NCBI RefSeq assembly: GCF_900111685.1
Contig: NZ_FOHX01000010.1
Coordinates: forward strand, 1-64,000
DNA: 64,000 nucleotides
Source: Nonomuraea wenchangensis
Lineage (GTDB): Bacteria > Actinomycetota > Actinomycetes > Streptosporangiales > Streptosporangiaceae
Direction: 5' to 3'
A program made the position numbers and the translations under genes. Under the pieces are notes generated by a model. That model was not told where the DNA came from and did not search any database. It saw only the letters and a list, made by a program, of their open reading frames with translations. Positions 17,514-28,605 of the stretch are shown one piece after another. Each line of letters opens with the position of its first letter. The stretch's first letter is position 1.

Positions 17514-19124
17514 ATGGGAGTCGTGACGGCGCGGGGAGTGGCCGGCGGGGCCGTGCTCATCGGGGCCATCACGGTGCTCGCGCGCGTCGCGGGCTTCGCC
17601 AAGCAGTACGCCTTCGCGCAGACCGTCGGCACCAACTGCCTGGCCTCGGCCTACATGACGGCCAACCAGATCCCCAACATCGTCTTCGAGGTGGTCGTCG
17701 GCGGGGCGCTGGCCGGGATGGTCGTGCCGGTGCTGGCCCGGCACGCCGGCGGGGGCGAGGACGACCGTGAGCGGGCCGGCTGGATCGGCTCTGCGCTGCT
17801 GACCTGGGTGGTCGTGGTGCTGGTGCCGCTGGCGGTGCTCACCGCGGTGTTCGCCGGGCCGGTCATCGGCCTGTTCTTCGGGTCGCAGCTCGAAGGGTGC
17901 CTCGACGTCGAGGCGGTCACGTCCGTGGCAACGCGCATGCTCGTGGTGTTCGCGCCGCAGATCCCGCTGTACGGCGTCGCCGTCGTGCTCTACGGCGTGC
18001 TGCAGGCGCACCACCGCTTCGCCGGGCCCGCGGTGGCGCCGCTCGTGTCGAGCATCGTGGTGATCGTGGCATACCTGATGTTCGTGCCGCTCAGCGGCGG
18101 CGACAGCGATCCGGCCTCCGTGCCCGGGCCGGCTGAGCTGGCGCTGTCCGTGGGCACCAGCCTGGGGGTGCTGTCGCTGGTGCTCACCGTGCTCGGGCCG
18201 ACGGCGCGGCTGGGGCTGCGGTGGCGGCCGGTGCTGCGCTTCCCCGAGGGAGTGGCCGGGCAGGTGCGCCGGCTCGCGCTCGCGGGCGTCGCGGCGCTGC
18301 TGGCGCAGCAGGCGGCCATGATCGTGGTGGTGCTGCTGGCCAACAAGGTGGTCGGCACCGGGGCGATCGCGGTCTACAACTACGCGTGGGCGATCTATCT
18401 GGTGCCGTACGCGGTGCTGGCCGTGCCCATCGCCACCAGCGCGTTCCCCCGGCTGTCCGCGCAGGCCGGGGACCCCGAGGCGTTCGCGAGGCTGGCGTCA
18501 AGCACCACGCGGGCCGTGGTGCTGGTGTCGGGGCTGGCGGCAGGCGTGCTGGCGGCGGCCTCCGGGCCGGGAGCGGTCGTGTTCCTCGGCATGAAGAGCG
18601 AGGTGCCGGCCGTGGATCTGGCGCGGGCGGTCGCGCTGTTCGCGCCGGGACTGGTGGGCTACGGGCTCATCGCGCAGCTCAGCCGGGTGCTGTACGCGGC
18701 CGGGCGCGGGCGGGAGGCGGCGGCCGGCACCGTGGCGGGATGGGCGGTGACGATGGTCGCGCAGACCGGTCTCGCGCTGGCGCTGCCCGAAGGGTGGCAG
18801 ATCGGCGGGATGGCGCTCGGGATGAGCGTCGGCATGACCGCGGGAGGGGCGCTCCTGCTGGCCGCCGTCGTACGGGCGCGGGGCGGCGGCGCCGCGGCCG
18901 GACTTGGACGGGCCCTGGGGGCGGCGGCCGGCGGCGGGGTGCTGGGCTACCTCGCCGGCGACGCCGTGGCCGGCTGGCTCGGTGCCGAGGGGATCTGGGC
19001 GAACGTGGGCGCCGCGGTGCTCGCCGCCGTGGTGGCGGTGGGCGTGGGCGGCGCGGTCGTGGCCGTGACGGACCGGCCCGACGCCGCCGCGGTGACCGCG
19101 CTGCTCCGCCGCCGCCGGGGCTGA
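17514..19124 (+). CDS. MurJ/MviN-type lipid flippase
   Basis: A 536-residue integral membrane protein with about 14 hydrophobic segments and MOP-superfamily motifs (ITVLARVAGFAKQYAFAQTVG near the N-terminus; NQIPNIVFEVVVGGALAGMVVPV; VYNYAWAIYLVPYAVLAVPIATSAFPRLS). MurJ flips lipid II. Many actinomycetes have several paralogues, and this one lies outside the dcw or parAB loci, so it may carry another undecaprenyl-linked precursor. ATG 17514 is preceded by GAGGGAGGCCGG, a good ribosome site. Confidence 0.82.
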   Translation: MGVVTARGVAGGAVLIGAITVLARVAGFAKQYAFAQTVGTNCLASAYMTANQIPNIVFEVVVGGALAGMVVPVLARHAGGGEDDRERAGWIGSALLTWVVVVLVPLAVLTAVFAGPVIGLFFGSQLEGCLDVEAVTSVATRMLVVFAPQIPLYGVAVVLYGVLQAHHRFAGPAVAPLVSSIVVIVAYLMFVPLSGGDSDPASVPGPAELALSVGTSLGVLSLVLTVLGPTARLGLRWRPVLRFPEGVAGQVRRLALAGVAALLAQQAAMIVVVLLANKVVGTGAIAVYNYAWAIYLVPYAVLAVPIATSAFPRLSAQAGDPEAFARLASSTTRAVVLVSGLAAGVLAAASGPGAVVFLGMKSEVPAVDLARAVALFAPGLVGYGLIAQLSRVLYAAGRGREAAAGTVAGWAVTMVAQTGLALALPEGWQIGGMALGMSVGMTAGGALLLAAVVRARGGGAAAGLGRALGAAAGGGVLGYLAGDAVAGWLGAEGIWANVGAAVLAAVVAVGVGGAVVAVTDRPDAAAVTALLRRRRG

Positions 19125-19339
19125 TGGGCGGGCAGGCCGTTGATGGGCTGTCAGCACCAAGCGTCGTCGAACTGGAGCGGCCGTCGGCACTGTGAGGTCG
19201 GTGCAGAGCACCGGTGGTGTGGGGGCGGCGAGAGGTGAGGGGCCGGGGCCGGCTGGTGGTAGGTGAGGGACGGGCGGTGGGGTGAGGGGCCGGAGTTCGG
19301 CTGGTTGTTGGTGAGGGTTGGACTGAGGGAGGGGTGGGC
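19125..19339. other. G-rich low-complexity intergenic region
   Basis: 215 bases of G-rich sequence with imperfect direct repeats of about 35-40 bp (units like GAGGGGCCGGGGCCGGCTGGT and GAGGGGCCGGAGTTCGGCTGGT). No gene or terminator seen. Confidence 0.5.
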
Positions 19340-20461
19340 GTGCGGGTGGCGTTCGTGCTGGGCACCACGTCCGGCGGTACGGGTCGGCACGTGCGGATGC
19401 TGGCCGAAGGGCTGACGCGGCGGGGGCATCAGGTGCTCGTGGCGGGGCCGCGCAGCGTGGAGGAGCAGTTCGCGTACGGCGAGACAGGGGCGCGCTTCGT
19501 GGAGGTGGCCGTGGCGGACCGGCCCCGTCCGGTGGCCGACGTGCGCGCGGTGCTCGCGCTGCGGCGGGTGACGCGGGACGCCGACGTCGTGCACGCCCAC
19601 GGGCTGCGCGCCGGGGCGCTGGCGGCGCTCGGCGGATGGGGGCGGCGCCGGCCGCTGGTGGTGACGCTGCACAACGCGCTGACCGCGGGCGGGCTCGTCG
19701 GGTTCGTCTACGGCGTGCTGGAGCGGATCGTGGCCAGGCGGGCCGACCGGGTGCTGGTGGTCTCGCCCGACCTCGGCGACCGCATGACGGCGCTCGGGGC
19801 GCGGGACGTACGGGCCGCCGTGGTGCCCGCGCCGCCGCTGCGCCCGGCGAAGCGCACCCCGCGCGAGGTCGCGGACGAGCTGGGCGCGGGGGAGCGGCCC
19901 ATCCTGCTGACGGTCGCGCGGCTGGCCCAGCAGAAGGGCCTGGAGACCCTGCTCGATGTCGCCGCCGGGCCGTGGGAGGAGGCCCCGGCCGACGGCGAGG
20001 GCAGGACGGGGCGGGGGAGGCCGCTGTTCGTGGTCGCCGGGGAAGGGCCGTTGCGCGGGGAGCTGGAGCGGCGGATCGCGACCGAGGGGCTGCCTGTGAC
20101 GCTGCTCGGCAACCGCGACGACGTGCCCGACCTGCTCGGCGCGGCGACCGCGGTGGTGACCGCCACCCGCTGGGAGGGCCAGCCCCTCAGCATCAGGGAG
20201 GCGCTCATGGCCGGGAAGCCGGTGATAGCCACCGCCGTAGGGGGAATTCCGGAGATCGTGGGAGATGCCGGAATTCTCGTCCCTTACGGGGACGTCCGCG
20301 CGCTGCGCGAGGCCGTACGGACGTTTCTGGAGGAGCCCGGGACCGCGGAACGGTTGTCGGCGGCGGCCGTGCGGCGAGGACAGGAGATGCCGGACGGCGA
20401 CGAAGCGACGGAGAATGTCCTGGTCGTGTACGAGACAGTGCGGATGCCACGGGATGATTAG
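19340..20461 (+). CDS. GT4-family glycosyltransferase
   Basis: A 373-residue GT-B fold enzyme. The N-terminal half has VRVAFVLGTTSGGTGRHVRMLAEGL and VVHAHGLRAG; the C-terminal half has ILLTVARLAQQKGLETLL, VVAGEGPLRGELE, LLGNRDDVPDLL and the GT4 EX7E region RWEGQPLSIREALMAGKPVIATAVGGIPEIV. It transfers an activated sugar to an unknown acceptor; next to MurJ-like and PNPT-like genes, a lipid-linked or envelope glycan is likely. GTG 19340 is chosen because GGGAGGGG ends 5 bases before it; GTG 19334 would touch that site. Confidence 0.85.
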   Translation: MRVAFVLGTTSGGTGRHVRMLAEGLTRRGHQVLVAGPRSVEEQFAYGETGARFVEVAVADRPRPVADVRAVLALRRVTRDADVVHAHGLRAGALAALGGWGRRRPLVVTLHNALTAGGLVGFVYGVLERIVARRADRVLVVSPDLGDRMTALGARDVRAAVVPAPPLRPAKRTPREVADELGAGERPILLTVARLAQQKGLETLLDVAAGPWEEAPADGEGRTGRGRPLFVVAGEGPLRGELERRIATEGLPVTLLGNRDDVPDLLGAATAVVTATRWEGQPLSIREALMAGKPVIATAVGGIPEIVGDAGILVPYGDVRALREAVRTFLEEPGTAERLSAAAVRRGQEMPDGDEATENVLVVYETVRMPRDD

Positions 20462-20481
20462 GTCAGGTCAAGACGTTCTCG

Positions 20482-20487
20482 TATACT
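20482..20487 (+). promoter_or_regulatory. -10 element for the riboswitch-terC transcript
   Basis: TATACT lies 11 bases upstream of the start of the riboswitch. A -35 element would fall at about 20458-20464, overlapping the stop of the glycosyltransferase, and is weak (TTAGGT). Confidence 0.5.
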
Positions 20488-20497
20488 GCCTGGGTTA

Positions 20498-20606
20498 GGG
20501 AGGGGAGTATCCCTTCGCGACAGCCTCGTCATCACGGTGCAGCCCCGCTCCACGGGGCCCCCGGGGCTGCCGGTCCGCGGTTCGCGGGCGGGAGAGACCT
20601 CCGGCA
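20498..20606 (+). promoter_or_regulatory. yybP-ykoY (Mn2+) riboswitch
   Basis: The leader shows the conserved elements of this family in order: GGGGAGTA near the 5' end (20502-20509), CGTCATCACGG in the middle (about 20528-20538) and GGGAGAGACC at the 3' end (20590-20599). P1 would be GGAGG (20499-20503) with CCTCC (20598-20602). The family senses Mn2+ and typically turns on efflux genes such as alx, mntP and TerC homologues, which fits the downstream gene. Confidence 0.85.
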
Positions 20607-20628
20607 CTGAGTCCTGCATGCCGGAGGT
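20597..20628 (+). promoter_or_regulatory. ribosome-site sequestering hairpin downstream of the aptamer
   Basis: ACCTCCGGCA (20597-20606) is perfectly complementary to TGCCGGAGGT (20619-20628), which contains the terC ribosome site GGAGG (20623-20627). The left arm also supplies the 3' strand of aptamer P1, so the two structures exclude each other. This predicts ligand-dependent release of the ribosome site (translational ON switch); that is inference from pairing. Confidence 0.75.
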
Positions 20629-20638
20629 TTGGAACATC

Positions 20639-21619
20639 ATGGTACCCCTGTGGGCTTGGCTGGCCGTGATCGGCGGACTCCTGCTCGTGATCGCCATCGA
20701 CCTGTGGATCGTGGACCGGGGCGAAGCCCGCGAGTTCTCCATGAGGCAGGCCGGCTACTGGGTGACGTTCTACGTCATTCTGGCCATCGCGTTCGGGGTG
20801 GGGCTGTGGGCCACTCTCGGCGGCGACAAGGCCGGGGAGTTCTTCGCCGGCTACATCACCGAATACAGCCTCAGTGTCGACAACCTGTTCATCTTCTTCA
20901 TCATCATGAGCAGGTTCGCCGTCCCGCGGGCCTACCAGCACAAGGTGCTGCTCGTCGGCATCCTGCTGGCGCTGGTCATGCGCGGCATCTTCATCGCGCT
21001 CGGGGCGGCGGCGCTGGAGCGCTTCAGCTGGCTGTTCTACGTCTTCGGCGCCTTCCTCGTCTACACCGCGGTCAACATCGTCCGCCAGCACCTCAAGGGC
21101 GAGGAGGAGGAGTTCAACGAGAACCTCCTGCTCCGCTGGGTGCGCAAGGCATTCCCGACCACCGAGGGCTACGCCGGATCGAAGATCACCGTCAAGATCG
21201 ACGGCCAGCGCATGGTCACCCCGATGCTCATCGTGATGATCGCCATCGGCACCACCGACCTGCTGTTCGCGCTCGACTCGATTCCGGCCATCTTCGGGCT
21301 CACGCAGGACCCCTACATCGTCTTCACGGCCAACGCGTTCGCCCTGATGGGGCTGCGTCAGCTGTACTTCCTCCTGGGCGGACTGCTGCAGCGGCTGGTG
21401 TACATCAGCTACGGTTTGGCGTTCATTCTCGGGTTCATCGGGGTTAAGCTGGTATTGGAAGCGTTGCACTCCAGCAATGTCTCCTGGGCGCCCGAAATTC
21501 CCATCTGGGTCTCGCTCACGGTCATCGGCACCACCATGGTGATCACCACCGGGGCCAGCCTGATCAAGGCGCGCATCGACGCGCGGAGGGGCGAGCAGCC
21601 GCATCCTGAGCAGGTCTAG
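20639..21619 (+). CDS. TerC family integral membrane protein, probable Mn2+ exporter
   Basis: A 326-residue protein with about nine membrane segments. TerC signatures are EYSLSVDNLFIFFIIMSRF (conserved Asp/Asn in a membrane helix) and GTTDLLFALDSIPAIFGLT (second Asp motif), with a charged loop (LKGEEEEFNENLLLRW) between. ATG 20639 has GGAGG 11 bases upstream, inside the switching hairpin. The riboswitch argues for Mn2+ export (Alx/MeeF-like) rather than tellurite resistance. Confidence 0.9.
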   Translation: MVPLWAWLAVIGGLLLVIAIDLWIVDRGEAREFSMRQAGYWVTFYVILAIAFGVGLWATLGGDKAGEFFAGYITEYSLSVDNLFIFFIIMSRFAVPRAYQHKVLLVGILLALVMRGIFIALGAAALERFSWLFYVFGAFLVYTAVNIVRQHLKGEEEEFNENLLLRWVRKAFPTTEGYAGSKITVKIDGQRMVTPMLIVMIAIGTTDLLFALDSIPAIFGLTQDPYIVFTANAFALMGLRQLYFLLGGLLQRLVYISYGLAFILGFIGVKLVLEALHSSNVSWAPEIPIWVSLTVIGTTMVITTGASLIKARIDARRGEQPHPEQV

Positions 21620-21640
21620 CGTGATGGGCTTCGAGGCGCT

Positions 21641-21669
21641 TTGCTTTGTGTAGCCGTGCCGTGTAATAG
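21641..21669 (+). promoter_or_regulatory. promoter for psd-pssA
   Basis: TTGCTT (21641-21646) and TAATAG (21664-21669) are separated by 17 bases, a good match to the housekeeping consensus, and lie about 60 bases before the psd start. Confidence 0.5.
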
Positions 21670-21728
21670 TTGCGAGTTCTGTAACATCATGGCAAAGCGC
21701 CCAGTCCAGTCACCACCAAAGGTTGTAC

Positions 21729-22370
21729 GTGTCAGACGATTCTGCTAAGTCGAGCCGCATCCGGCTCGCACGCGGGGTCTCCCCGTGGCTTCTCCCGACG
21801 GCGGCCACGGCGGCCGCCACCGCGCTGCTGACGCGCAAGGACCGGCGATGGGCGCTCGCGGCGGTGCCGTTGAGCGCGCTCACCGGGGGAATGCTCTGGT
21901 TCTTCCGCGACCCGGACCGGACCCTCGGACAGGGGCGCGTCCTGTCGCCCGCCGACGGCGTGGTGCAGAGCATCGACCCCTGGCCCGACGGCCGCACCCG
22001 GGTCGCGATCTTCATGAGTCCACTGAACGTGCACGTCAACCGCGCCCCTCTTGCGGGAAATGTCGCCTCCGTGCAGCATGTGGCAGGTGGGTTCCTGCCG
22101 GCGTTCAACAAGGACAGCGACCAGAACGAGCGTGTGGTGTGGCATTTCGAGACCGCGCTGGGTGACATCGAGATGGTGCAGATCGCGGGTGCGGTCGCGC
22201 GCAGGATCGTGCCCTATCTGACCGCGGGCGCGAAGGTCGCGCAGGGCGACCGGATCGGGCTCATCCGGTTCGGCTCGCGGGTCGACATCTACCTACCCGA
22301 AGGGATCTCGCCCGCGGTGTCCGTGGGCGAGAAGACGGTTGCGGGGGTGACCAGAATTGACCGCGGCTGA
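21729..22370 (+). CDS. psd: phosphatidylserine decarboxylase (short, type II-like)
   Basis: A 213-residue proenzyme of the short class. Motifs include GMLWFFRDPDR, VLSPADGVVQSI, FMSPLNVHVNRAPLAG and the pyruvoyl self-cleavage site at GLIRFGSRVDIYLP (between Gly and Ser). It makes phosphatidylethanolamine from phosphatidylserine at the membrane; one or two hydrophobic segments sit near residues 20-60. GTG 21729 has AAAGG 6 bases upstream; the TTG at 21723 touches that site. It overlaps pssA by 14 bases, so both enzymes of the pathway are co-expressed. Confidence 0.9.
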   Translation: MSDDSAKSSRIRLARGVSPWLLPTAATAAATALLTRKDRRWALAAVPLSALTGGMLWFFRDPDRTLGQGRVLSPADGVVQSIDPWPDGRTRVAIFMSPLNVHVNRAPLAGNVASVQHVAGGFLPAFNKDSDQNERVVWHFETALGDIEMVQIAGAVARRIVPYLTAGAKVAQGDRIGLIRFGSRVDIYLPEGISPAVSVGEKTVAGVTRIDRG

Positions 22371-23181
22371 CGCCGGCAGTTGGCAGGCGAGCGAGGAAGA
22401 ACCGCGGGGCCCGGTCGGCAAGGCCTTCCGCCTCTCCGCGGCGGACTCGCTCTCGCTCGGCAACGCGGTCTGCGGCTTCCTCGCCGTTTGCGTGCTCGCC
22501 TACTCCGCCATCCAGCAGCTCCAGGTCGCGGGCGGGCGCTTCACGCCCGATCCGAGCTACTTCGCCACCGCGATCGTGCTGCTGCTCATCGGCGCCACGT
22601 GCGACCTGTTCGACGGCCTCGTGGCGCGGCGCTTCCGTGCCTCGGCGATGGGCGCCGAGCTCGACAACCTCGCCGACGTCATCAGCTTCGGGTTCGCGCC
22701 CGCGTTCATGGTGGTGATCTGGGGCGGGTTCACCGAGCAGGTGCCGTTCGCGGCGGTGCTCGTGGCGGCGGCGTCCGTGCTGGTCGCCGGTGTCGTACGG
22801 CTGGCCAGGTTCGCCTGCGTCAAGACCAAGAGCGGCGACTTCATGGGGCTGCCCATCCCGATGGGCGCCATGACGGTGATCTCGATCGTGCTGCTGTTCC
22901 AGCCGAGCATCTGGACGCTGATCGGCGTGCTCGGCGTGGCCTGGCTGATGGTCAGCCGGATCGAGTACCCCAAGCCGAAGGGGCAGCTCGCGGCGGTCGT
23001 CCTCGGCTGGATCATGGTCAACGTGGCCTTCCTCACCTTCTGGGTGGCCTGGCCCGAGGGCGGTGACCTGCCGATCAAGATCGGTGCGACCATGCAGATC
23101 GCGCTCGTGGCGGCGATCCCGCTGCGGATGATGTTCTACAAGCGGGAGCAGCGCCGGGTGGCCGAGCGAATCCACAATTGA
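22357..23181 (+). CDS. pssA: CDP-diacylglycerol-serine O-phosphatidyltransferase
   Basis: A 274-residue CDP-alcohol phosphatidyltransferase. The full DGx2ARx8Gx3Dx3D signature is visible in DLFDGLVARRF...MGAELDNLADVISFG. About six to eight membrane helices follow an N-terminal cytosolic stretch of about 25 residues. It makes phosphatidylserine, the substrate of the psd product encoded just upstream. TTG start at 22357 inside the psd end; the preceding GCGGGGGTG may serve as ribosome site. Confidence 0.9.
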   Translation: MTAADAGSWQASEEEPRGPVGKAFRLSAADSLSLGNAVCGFLAVCVLAYSAIQQLQVAGGRFTPDPSYFATAIVLLLIGATCDLFDGLVARRFRASAMGAELDNLADVISFGFAPAFMVVIWGGFTEQVPFAAVLVAAASVLVAGVVRLARFACVKTKSGDFMGLPIPMGAMTVISIVLLFQPSIWTLIGVLGVAWLMVSRIEYPKPKGQLAAVVLGWIMVNVAFLTFWVAWPEGGDLPIKIGATMQIALVAAIPLRMMFYKREQRRVAERIHN

Positions 23182-23356
23182 CGGGATTTTTCGGCATAAT
23201 TCGGCTTTTTTGATGGATCCAGGTCGGCGACGCCGCGCGAGCACCCGCCCGCGTACGTGGCATCTCGGCGAGCCGGCCATGGAGCAGGAGCAGCGCGCGG
23301 GCTGACGGCGACGCTCCGCGCGCACCCGCCCGCCGCTGACCTCGCAGCCGGCGCGG

Positions 23357-24013
23357 CTACCAGCCCCGGGCCTTCCACTCCGGCAGGGAGGGACGCTCGG
23401 CGCCGAGAGTGGTGTCCTTGCCGTGGCCCGGGTAGACCCAGGTCTCGTCCGGCAGGCGGTCGAAGACGCGGGTGACCACGTCGTCGTAGAGCTGGGTGAA
23501 GCGCTCGGCGTCCTTCCAGGTGTTGCCGACCCCGCCCGGGAACAACGAGTCGCCGGTGAACAGGTGCGGCCCCGCCTCGCCGCCGTCGTACAGCAGGGCG
23601 ATGGAGCCCGGCGTGTGACCGCGCAGGTGGATGACCTCCAGCGAGACGCCGTCCAGCGGGATCGTCTCGCCGTGCTCGACCGTGCGGCCGGCCGGCACCG
23701 GGAGCGCGGGGGCGTCGAGCGGATGCGCGATCACCTGGGCGCCCGTCACCTTGGCCACCTGCTCCAGCGCCTGCCAGTGGTCGCCGTGCTGGTGCGTCGT
23801 GACGATCGCGCCGAGCGGCTGGTCGGCGATCAGCGCGAGCAGGCGGTCGGCCTCGGCGGCGGCGTCGATGAGCAGGCCCTCACCGGTCTCCGTGCAGCGC
23901 AGCAGATAGGCGTTGTTGTCGAACGGGCCGACGGCGAGCTTGGAGATGGTCAGCGCGGGCAGCTCGCGCACGTCGGCGGGACCGCCGACCTGGACGTCAC
24001 CTGTGTAGGTCAT
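23357..24013 (-). CDS. metallo-beta-lactamase fold hydrolase (glyoxalase II-like)
   Basis: A 218-residue MBL-fold protein. Zinc motif TTHQHGDHWQAL (HxHxDH), followed by LRGHTPGSIALL, LFTGDSLFPGGVGNTW and VYPGHGKDT, gives a complete set of metal ligands. This combination is common in hydroxyacylglutathione-hydrolase-like or persulfide-dioxygenase-like actinobacterial proteins. ATG 24013 is preceded by GAAGGA 6 bases upstream; the longer open frame upstream has no family character. It is convergent with pssA and divergent from uvrA. Confidence 0.85.
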   Translation of the reverse strand: MTYTGDVQVGGPADVRELPALTISKLAVGPFDNNAYLLRCTETGEGLLIDAAAEADRLLALIADQPLGAIVTTHQHGDHWQALEQVAKVTGAQVIAHPLDAPALPVPAGRTVEHGETIPLDGVSLEVIHLRGHTPGSIALLYDGGEAGPHLFTGDSLFPGGVGNTWKDAERFTQLYDDVVTRVFDRLPDETWVYPGHGKDTTLGAERPSLPEWKARGW

Positions 24014-24385
24014 GAACAGTCCTTCTCGGGGGCGTCGCGGGCAGATCAGCGGGGCCGGCATCGTCGGCCACGACGGCGGGGGTGAGGACCACCCCGCGCG
24101 GCCGGGCAGGAACGTCCGCCCCACGAGCACCAGCCTAACGCCCTCACCCCTGGATCTCCCCGCGCGCCGGACCGGCATGTCGGCCGGCGGCCCGGCCACG
24201 TCCCGTCAGGGCATAAAACTCCAGGTCAAGGCGTTGAGTTCCGAAGGCATCCTGGCGAGCTGCCGGATGGCCGTAATCTGAGAGGGACGGGTTTTCGGAG
24301 GACGCACCGCGGGCCGCCGAAATTGTCGGAGCCCCCGTCTACCATCCCCCGTGGACCTATCCGCCTTTCGACTACCGGGATCGCC

Positions 24386-27226
<2,841 letters not shown>

Positions 27227-27255
27227 GCGCCTTTACGAGCGCCGGTTGAGCCGAC

Positions 27256-27296
27256 GCCGGTCCCGCCGGGAAGCCGTACCCGGAGGCGGGACCGGC
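27256..27296 (+). terminator. terminator after uvrA
   Basis: A perfect 12-bp stem (GCCGGTCCCGCC / GGCGGGACCGGC) with a 17-nt loop lies 29 bases after the uvrA stop. Confidence 0.65.
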
Positions 27297-27377
27297 GGGG
27301 TACGGCAATACAGTTGTCGCACGGGTAACGGCCTGACCTGCAGGGGGTCAGCGGCGACGCGAAGGGTCGAGGCGATC

Positions 27378-27977
27378 ATGACAGCTATGGAGCGGGGCGG
27401 AGCCATGCCTGGAATCGGGCGGCCTGAGGACACGACGCTGCAGGAGCGGAGCGGCGTGGTCGGACGGGCGGCGGGTGACATGGCCGGACGCGAGGACGGT
27501 GGCGTGGCCGGACGCGAGGACGGTGGCGCCGGACGGGGGTCGGCGCGGGAGTCCGTGCGAGAGTCCACGCAGGGGTCCGGGGGCGTGCCCGGGCGGCGTG
27601 AGGTGCTGGGGGTGGCAGGAGTGGCGGTGTGCGGCGTGGCGCTGGCCGCCTGCGGCACGGGCGACGCCAAGTCGCGGCCCACCCTGAAGGGGCAGGTCAT
27701 CGCCAAGACGGCCGACGTGCCCGTGGGCGGCGGCAAGCTCCTCGGCGACCTGAAGCTCGTGGTGACGCAGCCGCAGCAGGGCGTCTACAAGGCGTTCAGT
27801 GCGGCCTGCACGCACAAGGGCTGCACCGTCAGCACGCCGAAGGACAACGTCATCACGTGCGCCTGCCACGGCAGTGAGTTCGCCGCCGACAGTGGCGCCC
27901 CCAAGAAAGGGCCGGCCACCGCGCCGCTGACCGCCATCGAGGTCAAGGTGGAAGGCGACGGCATCGTGGTGGCCTGA
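27378..27977 (+). CDS. Rieske [2Fe-2S] Tat lipoprotein, copy 1
   Basis: 199 residues. The Rieske cluster motifs are CTHKGCTVS and CACHGSEF (Cys/His pairs at the usual spacing) in the C-terminal half. A Tat-type signal (GRREVLGVAGVAVCGVALAAC) ends in a lipobox-like LAAC at about residue 92, preceded by an unusual 70-residue Gly/Arg/Glu-rich extension containing a perfect duplication. The protein is probably exported folded and lipid-anchored; the electron partner is unknown. ATG 27378 has GAGG 5 bases upstream, but ATG 27405 or a later start would shorten the odd extension. First of three paralogues in a row. Confidence 0.82.
   Translation: MTAMERGGAMPGIGRPEDTTLQERSGVVGRAAGDMAGREDGGVAGREDGGAGRGSARESVRESTQGSGGVPGRREVLGVAGVAVCGVALAACGTGDAKSRPTLKGQVIAKTADVPVGGGKLLGDLKLVVTQPQQGVYKAFSAACTHKGCTVSTPKDNVITCACHGSEFAADSGAPKKGPATAPLTAIEVKVEGDGIVVA
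27481..27528 (+). repeat. perfect 24-bp tandem duplication inside the first Rieske gene
   Basis: The unit at 27481-27504 is repeated exactly at 27505-27528. It keeps the reading frame and encodes two copies of AGREDGGV-like sequence upstream of the Tat signal. Confidence 0.85.
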
Positions 27978-28079
27978 GCAGGTATTTCTACGTGGTCCCC
28001 CGGATTGGGTTCGGGCACGCTGAACCGGCGCGCGGGCGCTGCCCGTACCTGAAGGAGAAGCAACCTGGGAGGACGCACC

Positions 28080-28538
28080 ATGACGGATACGACGCGCCGG
28101 ACGATGATGCTGGGCGCGGGAGGCGCCGGGCTCGCGGCGTTCCTGACGGCGTGCGCGAGCTACGGCACGCCGACGACCGAGGCCAGCGCGGCGCCCGAGG
28201 ACGAGCCGGCCGACGAGGCGTCGTCCGCGGCGCCGAAGAAGAAGTCGGCCAAGAAGGCGCTGGCTGACGCCTCCGACATCGAGGTGGGCGGCGGCAAGGT
28301 CTTCGAGGCGCAGAAGATCGTGGTCACGCAGCCGGTGGAGGGCGACTTCAAGGCGTTCTCGGCGGTCTGCACGCACGCGGGCTGCACGGTCGCCACCGTC
28401 CAGAACAAGACGATCAACTGCCCGTGCCACGGCAGCAAGTTCAGCATCGAGGACGGCTCGGTCACCGACGGACCCGCGCCCGAGCCGCTCAAGGAGAAGA
28501 AGATCACGGTGGACGGCGGCAAGATCCGCCTGGCTTAG
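28080..28538 (+). CDS. Rieske [2Fe-2S] Tat lipoprotein, copy 2
   Basis: 152 residues. The N-terminus TTRRTMMLGAGGAGLAAFLTAC is a twin-Arg signal with lipobox, followed by a Glu/Ala/Lys linker and a Rieske domain with CTHAGCTVA and CPCHGSKF. It is likely anchored outside the membrane carrying a 2Fe-2S cluster. ATG 28080 has GGGAGGA 7 bases upstream. 102 bases separate it from copy 1 and 67 from copy 3; it may be co-transcribed with both. Confidence 0.88.
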   Translation: MTDTTRRTMMLGAGGAGLAAFLTACASYGTPTTEASAAPEDEPADEASSAAPKKKSAKKALADASDIEVGGGKVFEAQKIVVTQPVEGDFKAFSAVCTHAGCTVATVQNKTINCPCHGSKFSIEDGSVTDGPAPEPLKEKKITVDGGKIRLA

Positions 28539-28605
28539 CGGACCGGTGGGCGTCTCTCATGCAGGTCTCATGAATTTCTCACCTGGCTGCGGTTGGGTGA
28601 TCCGC

